Assembly (NCBI GenBank): GCA_021404685.1
Contig: QWHC01000001.1
Location: 248,001 to 312,000, forward strand
DNA from: Chloroflexi bacterium CFX4
Lineage (GTDB): Bacteria > Chloroflexota > Anaerolineae > Aggregatilineales > UBA2796
Direction of reading: 5' to 3'
DNA length: 64,000 nucleotides
The position numbers and the translations under genes are program-made. Under the pieces are notes generated by a model, which made no database searches, was not told the DNA's origin, and worked only from the letters and a program-made list of their open reading frames with translations. Shown here piece after piece: positions 53,301 through 61,737 of the stretch. The stretch's first letter is position 1. Every line of letters starts with the position of its first letter.

Positions 53301-55694
53301 ACGGCGTGGGAATACCAACCCTCATCCTTTGTGCCGCAGCCCTTGCTGCTGAGCGGTATGTCGCAGCCAAGCACCAACTGGATTGGTAACTACTGGCACT
53401 CGATTCCGCCCACTTCTTCGGGGCAAACGGCACGCGTAGCAGTCTGGGGCTGGCCCGCCGGCACCAACGTCAATATTCCCACTGATCCGGCAGACATCAG
53501 CAACGATACCTCCGTCGGTGAGATCAATTTCGACTACTCGCAAGACCTTGATCAACTGCCCTACCCGAATGCAGTTGTGCAGTGGTTCAAGAGTGGCGTT
53601 GCCAACCATGAGTGGTACATCATGCGCTGGCAGCGGCGCTACCGCGTGACGCAGCCCGGCGAATACATGATGCGCCTGCGCTTTGCTGGCGGTGCGCGTT
53701 TGTACATCAATAATGTGCTGCAAACGCCACGTGGCGATCTGTCCAAGCCCTATTGGACAGTTGGCGCGGTGGCAAGCCAGCCGTGGAACGTTGACCCTGA
53801 TCACCGTTCGCACTTCTATACCTTCAACTTCAGCAGCGGTGTGGATTATGACTTCCGTGTTGAATACTTCCACACCACAGCGGCGCAGTCGGGCGATGGC
53901 AAGGTTGAGTTCGGCTTTTCCGAACGCTCTACCATTGCGCGCACCAGCGAACAAGCGCAGAACTATAGCACCTTCCACCGCACCAGCCTGATCTTGGATG
54001 GCTTCTTGAACATTCCTGCTGGCAAGGTCGGCAACGTCCGCTACGATGAGCGCTTTAGCTTCACCGACGAGGACTACGGCAAGGTTTACTACTCGCTCGA
54101 TGAAGGCTTCACGTGGACGGAAGTGCTGCCCATGCGGCGCGGTAACAACAATCCGCAAGGTGGCGGTTGGAGCGTCGGCTCGCTGCAAGACTGGGTAGAG
54201 ACCTCCTTCCTAATCACCAATAGCAGCGGCGGACAGTTCACCTCGCCGCAGCGGGCGATGGTCAAGTTTGAGTTGGATTCGCGCACCAATCCGGCGGTGG
54301 ATGATGGCTGGTGGCTGGATAACTTCCAGTTCATCGCTACCGACTCGGTGGTGAACCTTGCCCCATCCTTCACCAGTGCAACCATCAACACGGTGACCAA
54401 CACGCAAGGCTCTACCATCCCGAACGTGGTTGATCAGCCCGGCGATACGCACACCTTCCAGATCATCACGCAGCCCACCCGCGGCACAGCCGGACTGGCA
54501 GCCGGTGGCAGCCAGTTGATCTACCAACCACCGGACGAGTGGACAGGTACGGTCACCTTCACCTACCGCGCCACGGATCAAGGTGGTCTCTCGCGCATTG
54601 GCACGGCGACGGTTAATGTGCGCCCGTATCTGTTCCGCGCTGTGAACATCGGCAACTATAACGACACCCAAACGCCCGAAGTGACCATCAACGGCGAGTT
54701 GTGGCGCAACATGAACACGGGCAACGTCTGGGGCAGCAACACTAGCACCAACTTCACAGGCAGTTTGACGGTCGTGCCTGCCCAAGATCCGCCCACAACC
54801 ACGATGCTGCGTTCGCACCAGCGTGCCAATACCAGCACCAGTGCCCAAATCGGCTTGGACAGCGTGCCGAACGGTGTTTACACAGTTTATGTGTGGACGG
54901 TCGAGACGGAGTCGCCTTCCCAGACCTTCGACATGATGCTGGAACTGCGCGAGAGCGTCCGTGTGGTCAATGATCACAACAGCGGCACGGTTGGCTCGTT
55001 CACACGGCACGGACCGTTCACCGTTGGTGTGACCGATGGCACTTTCAATATGTACTTCCCGGGCTCTAACGGACGGCGCGGGCGCATTGCAGGCATCGAA
55101 CTGTGGCGCGGCGCTGATCCTGAAGTGTGGACTTCGGGCGACATCGGCGGTTCGCTGACGGATGGCAAGGGGACGACGGCAGTCATCAGCAGCACGGCGT
55201 TGGCAATCACTGGCTCAGGCGCGGACATTTGGGGCTCTTCGGACGAGTTCCGCTATGCCTGGCGCTACGAAACGGGCGACTTTGACATGATCACCCGTGC
55301 CGTCTTTAACCAAACCTCCGCCTCAGAGTGGAACAAGATCGGTTTGATGATCCGCAGCCACGTCGGGCGCGAGAGCCGTCACTTCTCGATCTTCTTCACC
55401 TCTGAGCGCAGGGCATCCTTGCAGCGGCGCACCAGTGACTGGGGCAGCAGCAGCTCGAATAGCATAGATAACGTCAACGTTTCAACGACCGTTCCGATCT
55501 GGCTGCGGCTGAGCAAGACAGGTAACAACCTGACAGGCTTCTACTCCAACAACGGTGTGGACTGGATACAGGTCGGTTCGACGGTCAGCATCAATTTCGG
55601 CAACAACTTCATGATCGGCTTGGCAGTCACCTCGCACCTGGACGGTCAGTTTGCGATTGCCACCTTCGATAACATCCAAATCATCCGCCGCTAG
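50364..55694 (+). CDS. Giant surface adhesin with Flp-type prepilin N-terminus
   Basis: 1776 residues. The N-terminus RRGQSLVEYTLIIVLVVAAI is a Flp/Tad prepilin signal: cleavage after G14, Glu at +5 and Tyr at +6 (G-x4-E-Y), then the hydrophobic pilin helix. A Thr/Pro linker (95-135) and a PA14-like domain follow. Next come beta-sandwich modules ending in GW(F/Y)(I/L)D(D/N), at 428, 599, 764 and 935 (about 170-residue period), then another PA14-like module and a fifth GWWLDNF at 1315. Last are a cadherin-like domain (QLIYQPPDEWTGTVTFTYRATD), a malectin-like domain and a C-terminal DUF1349/LamG-like domain. Flp pilins are about 50-70 aa, so this would be a tip adhesin or membrane-tethered surface protein. 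Such modules bind carbohydrates and cell surfaces. No Tad secretion genes are in the window. Confidence 0.88.
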   Translation: MKPFQQMKRNARRGQSLVEYTLIIVLVVAAIALVLTLVPLENAISSVFDDSIAGVLNLTTTPRSTLSETEFWRLVTEVASITPQTRVAATNTIPAGAQPTLTFTPPPTNTLAPTVTGTPPTATATPTQLPPATPVDREYSYPFYDAGDQLSNWHYGFKNVVNETALWTVEYFNGPSDPNWFPGIPASTEYLFWPQDIQQTWAGVPNGTITNPDNWSVRYVATIPLENFRYQIRLTSKSLARVIINGVTVAQITTDSGSVERSTVVDYAGATGMADVRVEMRDTSGEASIGLIFNRLADRGTCDWRLLNTAPHSAPSQYVDSLGNYSVDSDCHLRLRGYIPVPASATPRLVFWERWALGTQDTTYVGVRDYEQPSEPWVWVAVNSGANSNMNWKRRVFDLMNFNGRDWRGRKIEIAFRVESIDANVSDGWFIDDIAVENNTTRLYTIGFYDSVDNEAQTLQNWLNECSWQRSTIKKYSGAGAWADSPASNYQNNTDCALTLNGLVDLSGYTPTSTETLELAFYSDVALASVTDRAVVEWAPEGSTTWTAFTPFGSTNPYVAQASAAPWRQVLIRLNDLKGTRFQLRFRLIADNDGNTDAGWYLDNIELREKVTTVLGIPFEEPFNDTDRWLLSGTWGLTTGVTAPRRSPPSALADSPGDGVSYQVPSETTAELNPSVTLVGSNRPVLTFWTRWQASTANLYAEISTNEGETWTSVWRHLAGGSGYDDVPVQLAWQRVKVDLSAYSSDVIRLRFRIQVPGGAPDDGWYIDDVRIAEDETNVYSLSAGPLLETFENDDAPLEWYNGGNWQITDERGRNGSKAWSDSPFANYVKPARSVLEPRYGIDLRGTTKPTLYFWALFNLNGNDQLLVEASRDNGYTWSDVIWDNTAASVSEWVNLGWHRIQVDLTPFIQTSPTDPPLRLRFRLQALNTLASSEGWYIDDFTLFDRAFLPELGQNFSDPFNDLRNWVVEGNWTAIPDQYTAWEYQPSSFVPQPLLLSGMSQPSTNWIGNYWHSIPPTSSGQTARVAVWGWPAGTNVNIPTDPADISNDTSVGEINFDYSQDLDQLPYPNAVVQWFKSGVANHEWYIMRWQRRYRVTQPGEYMMRLRFAGGARLYINNVLQTPRGDLSKPYWTVGAVASQPWNVDPDHRSHFYTFNFSSGVDYDFRVEYFHTTAAQSGDGKVEFGFSERSTIARTSEQAQNYSTFHRTSLILDGFLNIPAGKVGNVRYDERFSFTDEDYGKVYYSLDEGFTWTEVLPMRRGNNNPQGGGWSVGSLQDWVETSFLITNSSGGQFTSPQRAMVKFELDSRTNPAVDDGWWLDNFQFIATDSVVNLAPSFTSATINTVTNTQGSTIPNVVDQPGDTHTFQIITQPTRGTAGLAAGGSQLIYQPPDEWTGTVTFTYRATDQGGLSRIGTATVNVRPYLFRAVNIGNYNDTQTPEVTINGELWRNMNTGNVWGSNTSTNFTGSLTVVPAQDPPTTTMLRSHQRANTSTSAQIGLDSVPNGVYTVYVWTVETESPSQTFDMMLELRESVRVVNDHNSGTVGSFTRHGPFTVGVTDGTFNMYFPGSNGRRGRIAGIELWRGADPEVWTSGDIGGSLTDGKGTTAVISSTALAITGSGADIWGSSDEFRYAWRYETGDFDMITRAVFNQTSASEWNKIGLMIRSHVGRESRHFSIFFTSERRASLQRRTSDWGSSSSNSIDNVNVSTTVPIWLRLSKTGNNLTGFYSNNGVDWIQVGSTVSINFGNNFMIGLAVTSHLDGQFAIATFDNIQIIRR

Positions 55695-55716
55695 GCGCAA
55701 CGCTTAGCAAAACGGT

Positions 55717-55750
55717 TAGGGCGAGTCTGCGCGACTCGCCCTAATTTTTA
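55717..55750 (+). terminator. Rho-independent terminator after the giant adhesin
   Basis: A 12-bp perfect stem (55717-55728 with 55734-55745), loop TGCGC, then TTTTT. Confidence 0.95.
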
Positions 55751-55832
55751 GGTGTGGCGTCTTCGCCCATGCTTTGTTAGGATTACCGATCATTGGTTCA
55801 TTTTTTACCCACACAAAGGCACACAGGCATAT

Positions 55833-56789
55833 ATGTTTCAAGACGTGATCTGGATCGCAGTCGGTCTGGCAGGTCTTTTTTTTGGTGGCAATTGGCTGGT
55901 GCAGGGCGCGGCACGCTTTGCCAAAACTTTAGGCGTTTCGCCGATTGTGATCGGGCTGACCATCGTCGCTTACGGCACCTCCATGCCCGAACTGTTGGTA
56001 AGCGTGCAGGCAGCGTTAGGTGGCAACGCGGATATTTCGATGGGCAACGTGGTTGGCTCAAATATCGCCAACATTGGCTTGATCATCGGCATCAGCGCCT
56101 TGATTTTTCCAATGGTTGTGCAGTTGCAGTTCTTGCGGCGCGAAATTCCGATCATGATCGGCGTTTCGTTGCTCTTGCTCTTTTTGGCACAGGATGGCGT
56201 TTTGCAGGCAACTGACGGGCTGCTTTTCGTGATGGGCGCCGTTGGCTTCAGCGTCTTTTCTTACCTGCTTGCCAAGCGCGAGGAAGCGGAACTCATCAAG
56301 GAGACAACGGAGTTTACGGCAACGCTGGTCGAGCCGCCTAAATCCATTTTGAGCGATCTGGCGCTGATCGGCGGTGGCATCGCTGTGCTGCTGGTCGGCT
56401 CGGAGCGTTTGGTGTTCGGCGCGGTGAACATCGCCACAGCCCTAGGCGTGCCGCAGTTGGTGATCGGCATTACATTGGTTGCGGTTGGCACATCGCTGCC
56501 AGAATTGGCAACATCGGTCATCGCCGCCTTCAAAAAAGAGAGCGAGATCGCCATTGGCAATGTGGTCGGCTCGAATATCTTCAATATTTTGGGTATTCTG
56601 GGCATTACGTCGCTCATCACACCGATCAACGTCAATCCGCAGCTTATTCGGGTAGATATGTTCATCATGATCGGCTTTTCGGTCGCGCTCTATCTCTTCT
56701 GCATTGGGCGCAAAATCAACCGCCTAGAAGGGCTATTGTTGTTGGTCGGCTACGTCGCCTTCACTGTGTACGCCTTTGTGCCGCGCTAA
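55833..56789 (+). CDS. Ca2+/Na+ antiporter, CaCA family (YrbG-like)
   Basis: 318 residues, about ten helices. The two alpha repeats of the cation/Ca2+ exchanger fold are clear: GTSMPELLVSVQAALGGN with MGNVVGSNIANIG, and GTSLPELATSVIAAFKK with IGNVVGSNIFNILG. Acidic residues in both PEL motifs bind the cation. It exports Ca2+ or swaps it for Na+/H+/K+. ATG 55833 gives the normal N-terminus; the extra upstream codons lie over the previous terminator region. Adjacent to the phospholipid synthase and lgt genes. Confidence 0.93.
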   Translation: MFQDVIWIAVGLAGLFFGGNWLVQGAARFAKTLGVSPIVIGLTIVAYGTSMPELLVSVQAALGGNADISMGNVVGSNIANIGLIIGISALIFPMVVQLQFLRREIPIMIGVSLLLLFLAQDGVLQATDGLLFVMGAVGFSVFSYLLAKREEAELIKETTEFTATLVEPPKSILSDLALIGGGIAVLLVGSERLVFGAVNIATALGVPQLVIGITLVAVGTSLPELATSVIAAFKKESEIAIGNVVGSNIFNILGILGITSLITPINVNPQLIRVDMFIMIGFSVALYLFCIGRKINRLEGLLLLVGYVAFTVYAFVPR

Positions 56790-56795
56790 GTGCTT

Positions 56796-57410
56796 ATGAC
56801 GGGACGTTTTCGCTCATCTTCCGAGTTCTTGCGGCACGCCGCACGTGGACTCACAGCGCAGATCGGGCAGTTTGGCGCACGGCACGGCTGGCAGCCAAAC
56901 GCCATAACGCTGTTGAGCATTCTGCCAGCGTTGATCGCAGCACTCTTGGCAGCGGCGGGTGCCTTTTTTGCGGCGGGCGTGGTGCTGTTGATTGGTGCGC
57001 CGCTGGATGCCTTAGATGGTGCGGTAGCGCGTGCCAAAGGCAGCGAAACGCGCTTCGGTGCGCTGCTCGACTCGACAGTAGATCGCTATGCCGATGCACT
57101 GCTCTTCGGTGGTATTGGCTATGCCTTTGTGCTGCGCGGCGATCTGCTCGGCGTGCTGCTGGCGTTCGGTGCGCTCAGCGGCGCCTATGCCGTGAGCTAC
57201 GTGCGGGCGCGTGCCGAAGGGCTGAACATCGGCTCGATCAAGGACGGCTGGTTTGACCGTGCTGCACGGCTCATCGTGCTGATCGCTGCCTTGCTGACGG
57301 GCGGGCTGACGCTCGGCTTGCTGATCCTGACCGTTGGCGCACACCTGACTGCCCTTCAGCGTTTGTGGCTTGCCTTCCGCGCCACACAGCAGGATGCCAA
57401 CAGCGCATGA
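56796..57410 (+). CDS. CDP-alcohol phosphatidyltransferase
   Basis: Membrane enzyme that replaces CMP in CDP-diacylglycerol (or similar) with an alcohol to make a phospholipid. The complete signature DG-x2-AR-x8-G-x3-D-x3-D is visible in LDALDGAVARAKGSETRFGALLDSTVD. About 204 residues, 4-6 helices. Phosphatidylinositol-phosphate or glycerophosphate synthase are both possible. GTG 56790 or ATG 56796 start it, directly after the antiporter stop; its own stop overlaps lgt by ATGA, so the genes are coupled. Confidence 0.9.
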   Translation: MTGRFRSSSEFLRHAARGLTAQIGQFGARHGWQPNAITLLSILPALIAALLAAAGAFFAAGVVLLIGAPLDALDGAVARAKGSETRFGALLDSTVDRYADALLFGGIGYAFVLRGDLLGVLLAFGALSGAYAVSYVRARAEGLNIGSIKDGWFDRAARLIVLIAALLTGGLTLGLLILTVGAHLTALQRLWLAFRATQQDANSA

Positions 57411-58201
57411 GCGGACAGCCAACCTACGGCGCGATCATTGCCTTGGCGGTGTGGCTTGGCATGGAATGCGCCGCACGGCTTGCCAAACAGCGCAGCCTTT
57501 CGCCAGAGCATGTGTGGCGCGCCATGCTCTGGATGGCGCCCTGCGCGCTCATTGGTGCGAGGCTGTGGTTTGTACTGCTGCCGCCTGAGTCCATCGTGGC
57601 AACTGGGCGCACCACAAGCTGGCTGATCGCCAACTTCTTTGATCTAAATCAGGGCGGCGTGGCGCTCTGGACGGGCGGCTTGGGCGTTTTCGGGGCAGTG
57701 ATGGGTGGCGGCGCAGCTTTCTGGCTATATGCACGGCGGCATCGTCAACCAGTCGGTGTGTGGCTGGATATTGCCGTCATTGGCTTGGCTATTGGGCAGA
57801 CCGTTGGGCGCTTTGCCAATGGCGTTAATGGCGAGCATTACGGCGTGCCGACCACATTGCCGTTCGGCGTGCTGATCGGCGAGTCGGCGCGAGTCGGCAT
57901 TTACAGCGATCTGGTGCGCTTCCCGCTGGAGACGACCTTTTTTCATCCCGTCTGGCTATACGAGGCACTGCTGACGGGTGCGCTCGCCTTCGGTCTGTGG
58001 CAGGTTTGGCGGCGCGGCACACTTAAGACGGGCAGCCTAGTGCTGTGGTATGTGCTGCTCTACTGTGGCGTGCGCTGCTTGCTGGAAGGGCTGAAGGTGA
58101 ACGTGCCGCGTTGGGATCAGCTTAACGCGATGCAGGTGATCTGCGGGCTGTGTGTGGTAGCAGCAGCGGGCGTGTTGATCAGGCGTAGGGAGCGGCAGTA
58201 G
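57407..58201 (+). CDS. lgt: Prolipoprotein diacylglyceryl transferase
   Basis: Adds diacylglycerol to the lipobox Cys of prolipoproteins, first step of lipoprotein maturation. 264 residues, about seven helices. The Lgt signature is GRFANGVNGEHYGVPT (family GR-x-GNF-x-N-x-E-x-x-G; the Gly-Asn pair reads Ala-Asn here). The C-terminal FFHPVWLYEALL is also typical. It starts on the ATGA overlap with the phospholipid synthase, whose pathway supplies its lipid donor. The lipoprotein at 40.5 kb is a probable client. Confidence 0.9.
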   Translation: MSGQPTYGAIIALAVWLGMECAARLAKQRSLSPEHVWRAMLWMAPCALIGARLWFVLLPPESIVATGRTTSWLIANFFDLNQGGVALWTGGLGVFGAVMGGGAAFWLYARRHRQPVGVWLDIAVIGLAIGQTVGRFANGVNGEHYGVPTTLPFGVLIGESARVGIYSDLVRFPLETTFFHPVWLYEALLTGALAFGLWQVWRRGTLKTGSLVLWYVLLYCGVRCLLEGLKVNVPRWDQLNAMQVICGLCVVAAAGVLIRRRERQ

Positions 58202-58308
58202 CCTCTGGGCTCGCGTTTTTGCATTGCATGGAATGCTGAAGGCGATTACAATCTCCGCAGAGCCTAGTATTAAGCAATCCGCACACCCATTGGCAGGGAG
58301 AAACGACA

Positions 58309-58740
58309 TTGAGACGGCTTATTTTTATCGTGCTTGTGGCGGCAGTCATCATCGGGATTGGCGTGATTGCCAGCACCGCCGGGCAAGATGGGCAGATTCC
58401 CGGCACGCGCCCACAAACCGCCAACCCGAACGCCTCAACGCTCAGCATGACTTCCGAACAAGGCATTTGGCTGCTGATCTGGACAGTCTTTCTGACCATA
58501 GGTCCGTTGGCAACCTTTGCAGGCTTCCTCACCTTCATTATGTGGTGGGGCAACCGTCAGGTGGTGCGCGCCAGCAAAGAGGATAAGCAGCCGCTTGAAT
58601 TCTCGCTGAATCCTGCAAAACCACGCACGCTTGGCTATGTGATCGTCCACAGCCCGCGCCTCGTGATCGGCTTGGTGCTGGCAGTGCTGATCGGCGGCGC
58701 AGTCTTCCTCGCCCTGATCGGCGCCTTCACGCCACGTTAA
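58309..58740 (+). CDS. Small membrane protein of unknown function
   Basis: 143 residues, three hydrophobic helices at about 2-22, 50-78 and 115-138. A short polar loop after helix 1 (TAGQDGQIPGTRPQTANPNAS) is probably external. A basic segment after helix 2 (NRQVVRASKEDKQPLE) is cytosolic by the positive-inside rule. The start is TTG 58309, supported by AGGGAG eight bases upstream. Not recognised; common-looking Chloroflexi small protein between lgt and rpmF. Confidence 0.7.
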   Translation: MRRLIFIVLVAAVIIGIGVIASTAGQDGQIPGTRPQTANPNASTLSMTSEQGIWLLIWTVFLTIGPLATFAGFLTFIMWWGNRQVVRASKEDKQPLEFSLNPAKPRTLGYVIVHSPRLVIGLVLAVLIGGAVFLALIGAFTPR

Positions 58741-58876
58741 GGGCATTCGTGGCGGAACAATCAGAGTTGACAGCGCGCCGCAGCCTGCTATAATGCCCTA
58801 AAACGCGCTCGGTGCATTGCCGAGTGCTGCTGCGCTGCACGCCGCTGCGTGTACGAACGAATCTAAGGAGTCTACT

Positions 58877-59068
58877 GTGGGTCCGCTGCCAAAGCGAAAG
58901 CTATCGAAAACGCGCAAACGCACGCGCCGCAACCACGATAAGTTGGTGCTGCCACATCTGGTAGCTTGCGATAACTGCGGCGAGTACAAACTCGCCCACC
59001 GCGTTTGCAAATCATGCGGCTATTACGGTGGTGAGCAGGTGCTTGTCCTCGATAAGAAGGAAAGCTAA
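58877..59068 (+). CDS. rpmF: 50S ribosomal protein L32
   Basis: 63 residues: opening [20 protein letters not shown], with the KRK-x-S-x-x-R-x-x-x-R-R pattern of L32. A zinc ribbon of CDNC and CKSC (C-x2-C ... C-x2-C) supports a zinc-binding form. The GTG start at 58877 follows SD AAGGAG at spacing six; the frame upstream to 58817 is not coding. Beside fabD, as rpmF commonly is next to fatty-acid genes. Confidence 0.95.
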   Translation: MGPLPKRKLSKTRKRTRRNHDKLVLPHLVACDNCGEYKLAHRVCKSCGYYGGEQVLVLDKKES

Positions 59069-59180
59069 GCGCCGCGCCGCCGCGACTGTTCGCGCATTTT
59101 GAAAGGCTGTGCCGATAGATGTTGCCTGTTAGCATCTATTGCGTGCAGCCTTTAGTGTTTCTGTACCAAAGGACGATGAG

Positions 59181-60134
59181 ATGATGATAGATTGGGCGCA
59201 TACCGCGTTGCTTTTTCCCGGACAAGGCTCGCAGCAAGCAGGCATGGGTGCAGACCTCGCGGCGCGCTACCCATCAGCGGCGCAGGTCTTTGAAGTGGCG
59301 GATCGCGTCTATGGTGAGCCGTTCTCACGCCTATTTGAGGATGCCGCCGCCTTAGATCGCACCGAGAACACACAACCGGCCCTATATATTGTCGGCGTAG
59401 CGGCACTGCGCGCTTTGGAGTCCGCGCTGGGCGTGGCGGCGATCACACCTTTGGCAGCCATCGGGCACAGCTTGGGTGAATTTACGGCGCTGACGGCGGC
59501 AGGCGCGCTCAGCTTTGAGGATGGCTTGCGCCTTGTGCGGAAACGCGGGCAGCTGATGGCAGCCGCCGGTGAGGCACAGCCAGGCGCGATGGCGGCGCTG
59601 CTTGGTGCAGAGGTGGATGCTGTGCGTGCCATTTGCGATGCGGCAAGCACCAGCACAGGGCAGCCCGTCGTGCTGGCGAACGATAACTGTCCCGGTCAGG
59701 TGGTGATCAGCGGTGCTGCCAGCGCTGTAGACGCCGCCTTAGCGCTGGCGAAGGCGCGTGGCATCAAGCGCGCTGTGAAGTTAGCGGTCAGTGTGGCGGC
59801 GCATTCGCCACTGATGGCACAGGCTGCCGAGTCGTTCCGCCAAACGCTGGAGTCAGTCACCTTTCAGATGCCACGCTTCCCCGTGATCGGCAACACGACA
59901 GCAGCCGCACTCACCACGCCTGCCGAGATTATGGCAGAGCTGAGCGCGCAGCTGACGGGCAGTGTGCGCTGGACGGAATCCGTGCAGGCGCTGCGTGCGC
60001 TTGGCGCGCAGACCTTCCTTGAACTTGGCGCGAAGGACGTGCTAACGGGCTTGCTCAAGCGCATTCATAAAGAAGCGGTTGGCGTGGCGATCAACAACCT
60101 GAGCAGCCTAGAGGCGTTCATTGGCAGCGCCTAA
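59181..60134 (+). CDS. fabD: Malonyl-CoA:ACP transacylase
   Basis: Loads malonyl groups from CoA onto acyl carrier protein for fatty-acid elongation. 317 residues: FPGQGSQQAGMG at the N-terminus, nucleophile in GHSLGEFTAL (S97), catalytic His in VSVAAHSPLM, and the family VRW-type region TGSVRWTESV. AAAGGA at 59168-59173 stands seven bases before ATG 59181. The fabH and plsX genes are not adjacent, so the cluster is partial. Strong call. Confidence 0.95.
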   Translation: MMIDWAHTALLFPGQGSQQAGMGADLAARYPSAAQVFEVADRVYGEPFSRLFEDAAALDRTENTQPALYIVGVAALRALESALGVAAITPLAAIGHSLGEFTALTAAGALSFEDGLRLVRKRGQLMAAAGEAQPGAMAALLGAEVDAVRAICDAASTSTGQPVVLANDNCPGQVVISGAASAVDAALALAKARGIKRAVKLAVSVAAHSPLMAQAAESFRQTLESVTFQMPRFPVIGNTTAAALTTPAEIMAELSAQLTGSVRWTESVQALRALGAQTFLELGAKDVLTGLLKRIHKEAVGVAINNLSSLEAFIGSA

Positions 60135-60168
60135 TACGCTATAATCTCGGCGTAGGGAGCAAATAGGA

Positions 60169-61737
60169 ATGCGGCTGCAAATCATTCAGCTAGAGCCATA
60201 CGACGACGTGATCTCCGTCCGCGATAGGCTCTCTTTCGTGAAGGCAGAGCGTGCGCTGTTGGTGTTGCCGCGTCAGGGCGGCGTCTTGCAGCGCAAGCTC
60301 GATCTGGTGTTGTTGCAGCGTGAGGCAGCGCGGCGCGGCGCACGCTTGGCGTTAGTCAGCACCGATCCGTTGGTGATCGAGAATGCGCGCTCGCTCAACA
60401 TCTCGGTCTTTAGCTCGCTGCGCGCCAGCCAGCGCAAAAAATGGCAGAAGCCCTACCCCAAAGTGTTCACAGATCGGCGCAGCCGCCCTGAGACGCCGCC
60501 TGATGCGCTGGAACTGCACGAACTGCGCCTGCGCGCCAGCCGCCTACGCGCCATAACGCCTGAACAACGCCGCACGCAACGCTTGGTGCGCGGCATAGCG
60601 GCAGGCGTGCTGTGCCTGGTTGCGCTGCTTGCCGCCTACCTGCTGCTGCCTTCGGCTGAGGTGATCATCACGCCGGCGCAGGCGCAGATCAGCGCTGCCT
60701 TACCCGTCATTGCCGATCCGAACGCCGCGCAAATAGACGTAGAGCGCGGGCGCGTGCCAGCACTCACCGAGACGCTGGACGTTGAGGCGCAGGCGAACAT
60801 CCCGCCCTCAGGCTTAACCGACGTACCCAACAGCCGCGCTACGGGCGAGGTGGTCTTTTACAATCTGGTCGAGTCGGCGGTGGACGTGCCAGCCAACACC
60901 ATTTTAAGCACGCCCGGCGCACGTGCAGCGCGCTTCCGCACCCTGCGCGATGCGACGTTGGCAGCCGGCGTTGGCAAAACGGTGAGCGTTCCCATCGAGG
61001 CGTTGGACGATACGCTCGGCGTGGCGGGCAACGTGCAAGCCGGCGCCATCATCAACATTGAAGGCGGGCTGGGACGGGCAATCTCGGTGCGGAATCCTGA
61101 ACCAACTCGCGGCGGCACCGTCCGTGAGCAAGCCGTTGTGACCCGTGCCGACTACGAACGCCTGTTGGTGATTGCCCGCGCCCAACTGCTGCAAAACGCC
61201 CTGACCGAGATCAGCGCACGGCTGAGCGGCACACAGATCATCGTGCCGAATGGCATTCGCATCCTGAACGAAGGCGCGGAAGAAGTGACCTACAGCGCCT
61301 TCGTCGGTGATCAGGTGGACGTGCTGAGCGTGACCATTCGGGCGCGTGTGCAGGCACTCATCATTGATGAGCAGGCAGCGCGACAAGCGATGTTGGCGCG
61401 CCTCTCCCGCGAGATTCCGAGTGGGCAGCGCTTGCTCTTGGAAAGCATCGTCTACAACCGCAGCCCGTTGCAGGCGGCGGATGAGCAAGGGCGCGTCACC
61501 TTCCTGATGTATGCCTCTGCGGCTGTGATGGCGAGCGTGGATAGCGCCCTTGTGCGGCAGCGCTTGGCAGGTTTGGATACAGAGAGCGCTCTTGCCCGCC
61601 TGAACCGCGAGTTGTTGCTCGATCCGCTGCGTCCGCCGCAAATTGCGCTCTACCCGAACCTGTTCGGCAGGCTGCCCGCGCTGCCCGTACGGATCATGGT
61701 GACGGTGCGCGCACCACAGGTTGCCACCCTGCCATGA
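60169..61737 (+). CDS. Membrane protein with baseplate J/gp47-like outer domain
   Basis: 522 residues. An N-terminal cytosolic part (1-140) looks Rossmann-like (AERALLVLPRQGGVLQRKLDLVLLQREAARRGARLALVST). One helix lies at about 147-165 (LVRGIAAGVLCLVALLAAYLLL). The outer part contains a baseplate-J-like region (PPSGLTDVPNSRATGEVVFYNL, then PVDVPANTILSTPGA-like strands, AGNVQAGAII). Chloroflexi genomes often carry such genes annotated as baseplate J, yet there is no phage module here, so it is probably a cell-surface protein with the same fold. The stop overlaps ruvX by ATGA. Confidence 0.7.
   Translation: MRLQIIQLEPYDDVISVRDRLSFVKAERALLVLPRQGGVLQRKLDLVLLQREAARRGARLALVSTDPLVIENARSLNISVFSSLRASQRKKWQKPYPKVFTDRRSRPETPPDALELHELRLRASRLRAITPEQRRTQRLVRGIAAGVLCLVALLAAYLLLPSAEVIITPAQAQISAALPVIADPNAAQIDVERGRVPALTETLDVEAQANIPPSGLTDVPNSRATGEVVFYNLVESAVDVPANTILSTPGARAARFRTLRDATLAAGVGKTVSVPIEALDDTLGVAGNVQAGAIINIEGGLGRAISVRNPEPTRGGTVREQAVVTRADYERLLVIARAQLLQNALTEISARLSGTQIIVPNGIRILNEGAEEVTYSAFVGDQVDVLSVTIRARVQALIIDEQAARQAMLARLSREIPSGQRLLLESIVYNRSPLQAADEQGRVTFLMYASAAVMASVDSALVRQRLAGLDTESALARLNRELLLDPLRPPQIALYPNLFGRLPALPVRIMVTVRAPQVATLP

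Noticed and set aside
60169-61737. Prophage or contractile-tail cluster suggested by the baseplate-J-like gene
   Set aside because: Neighbours are fabD, ruvX and an acyl-CoA dehydrogenase; no sheath, tube, portal or integrase genes are present.
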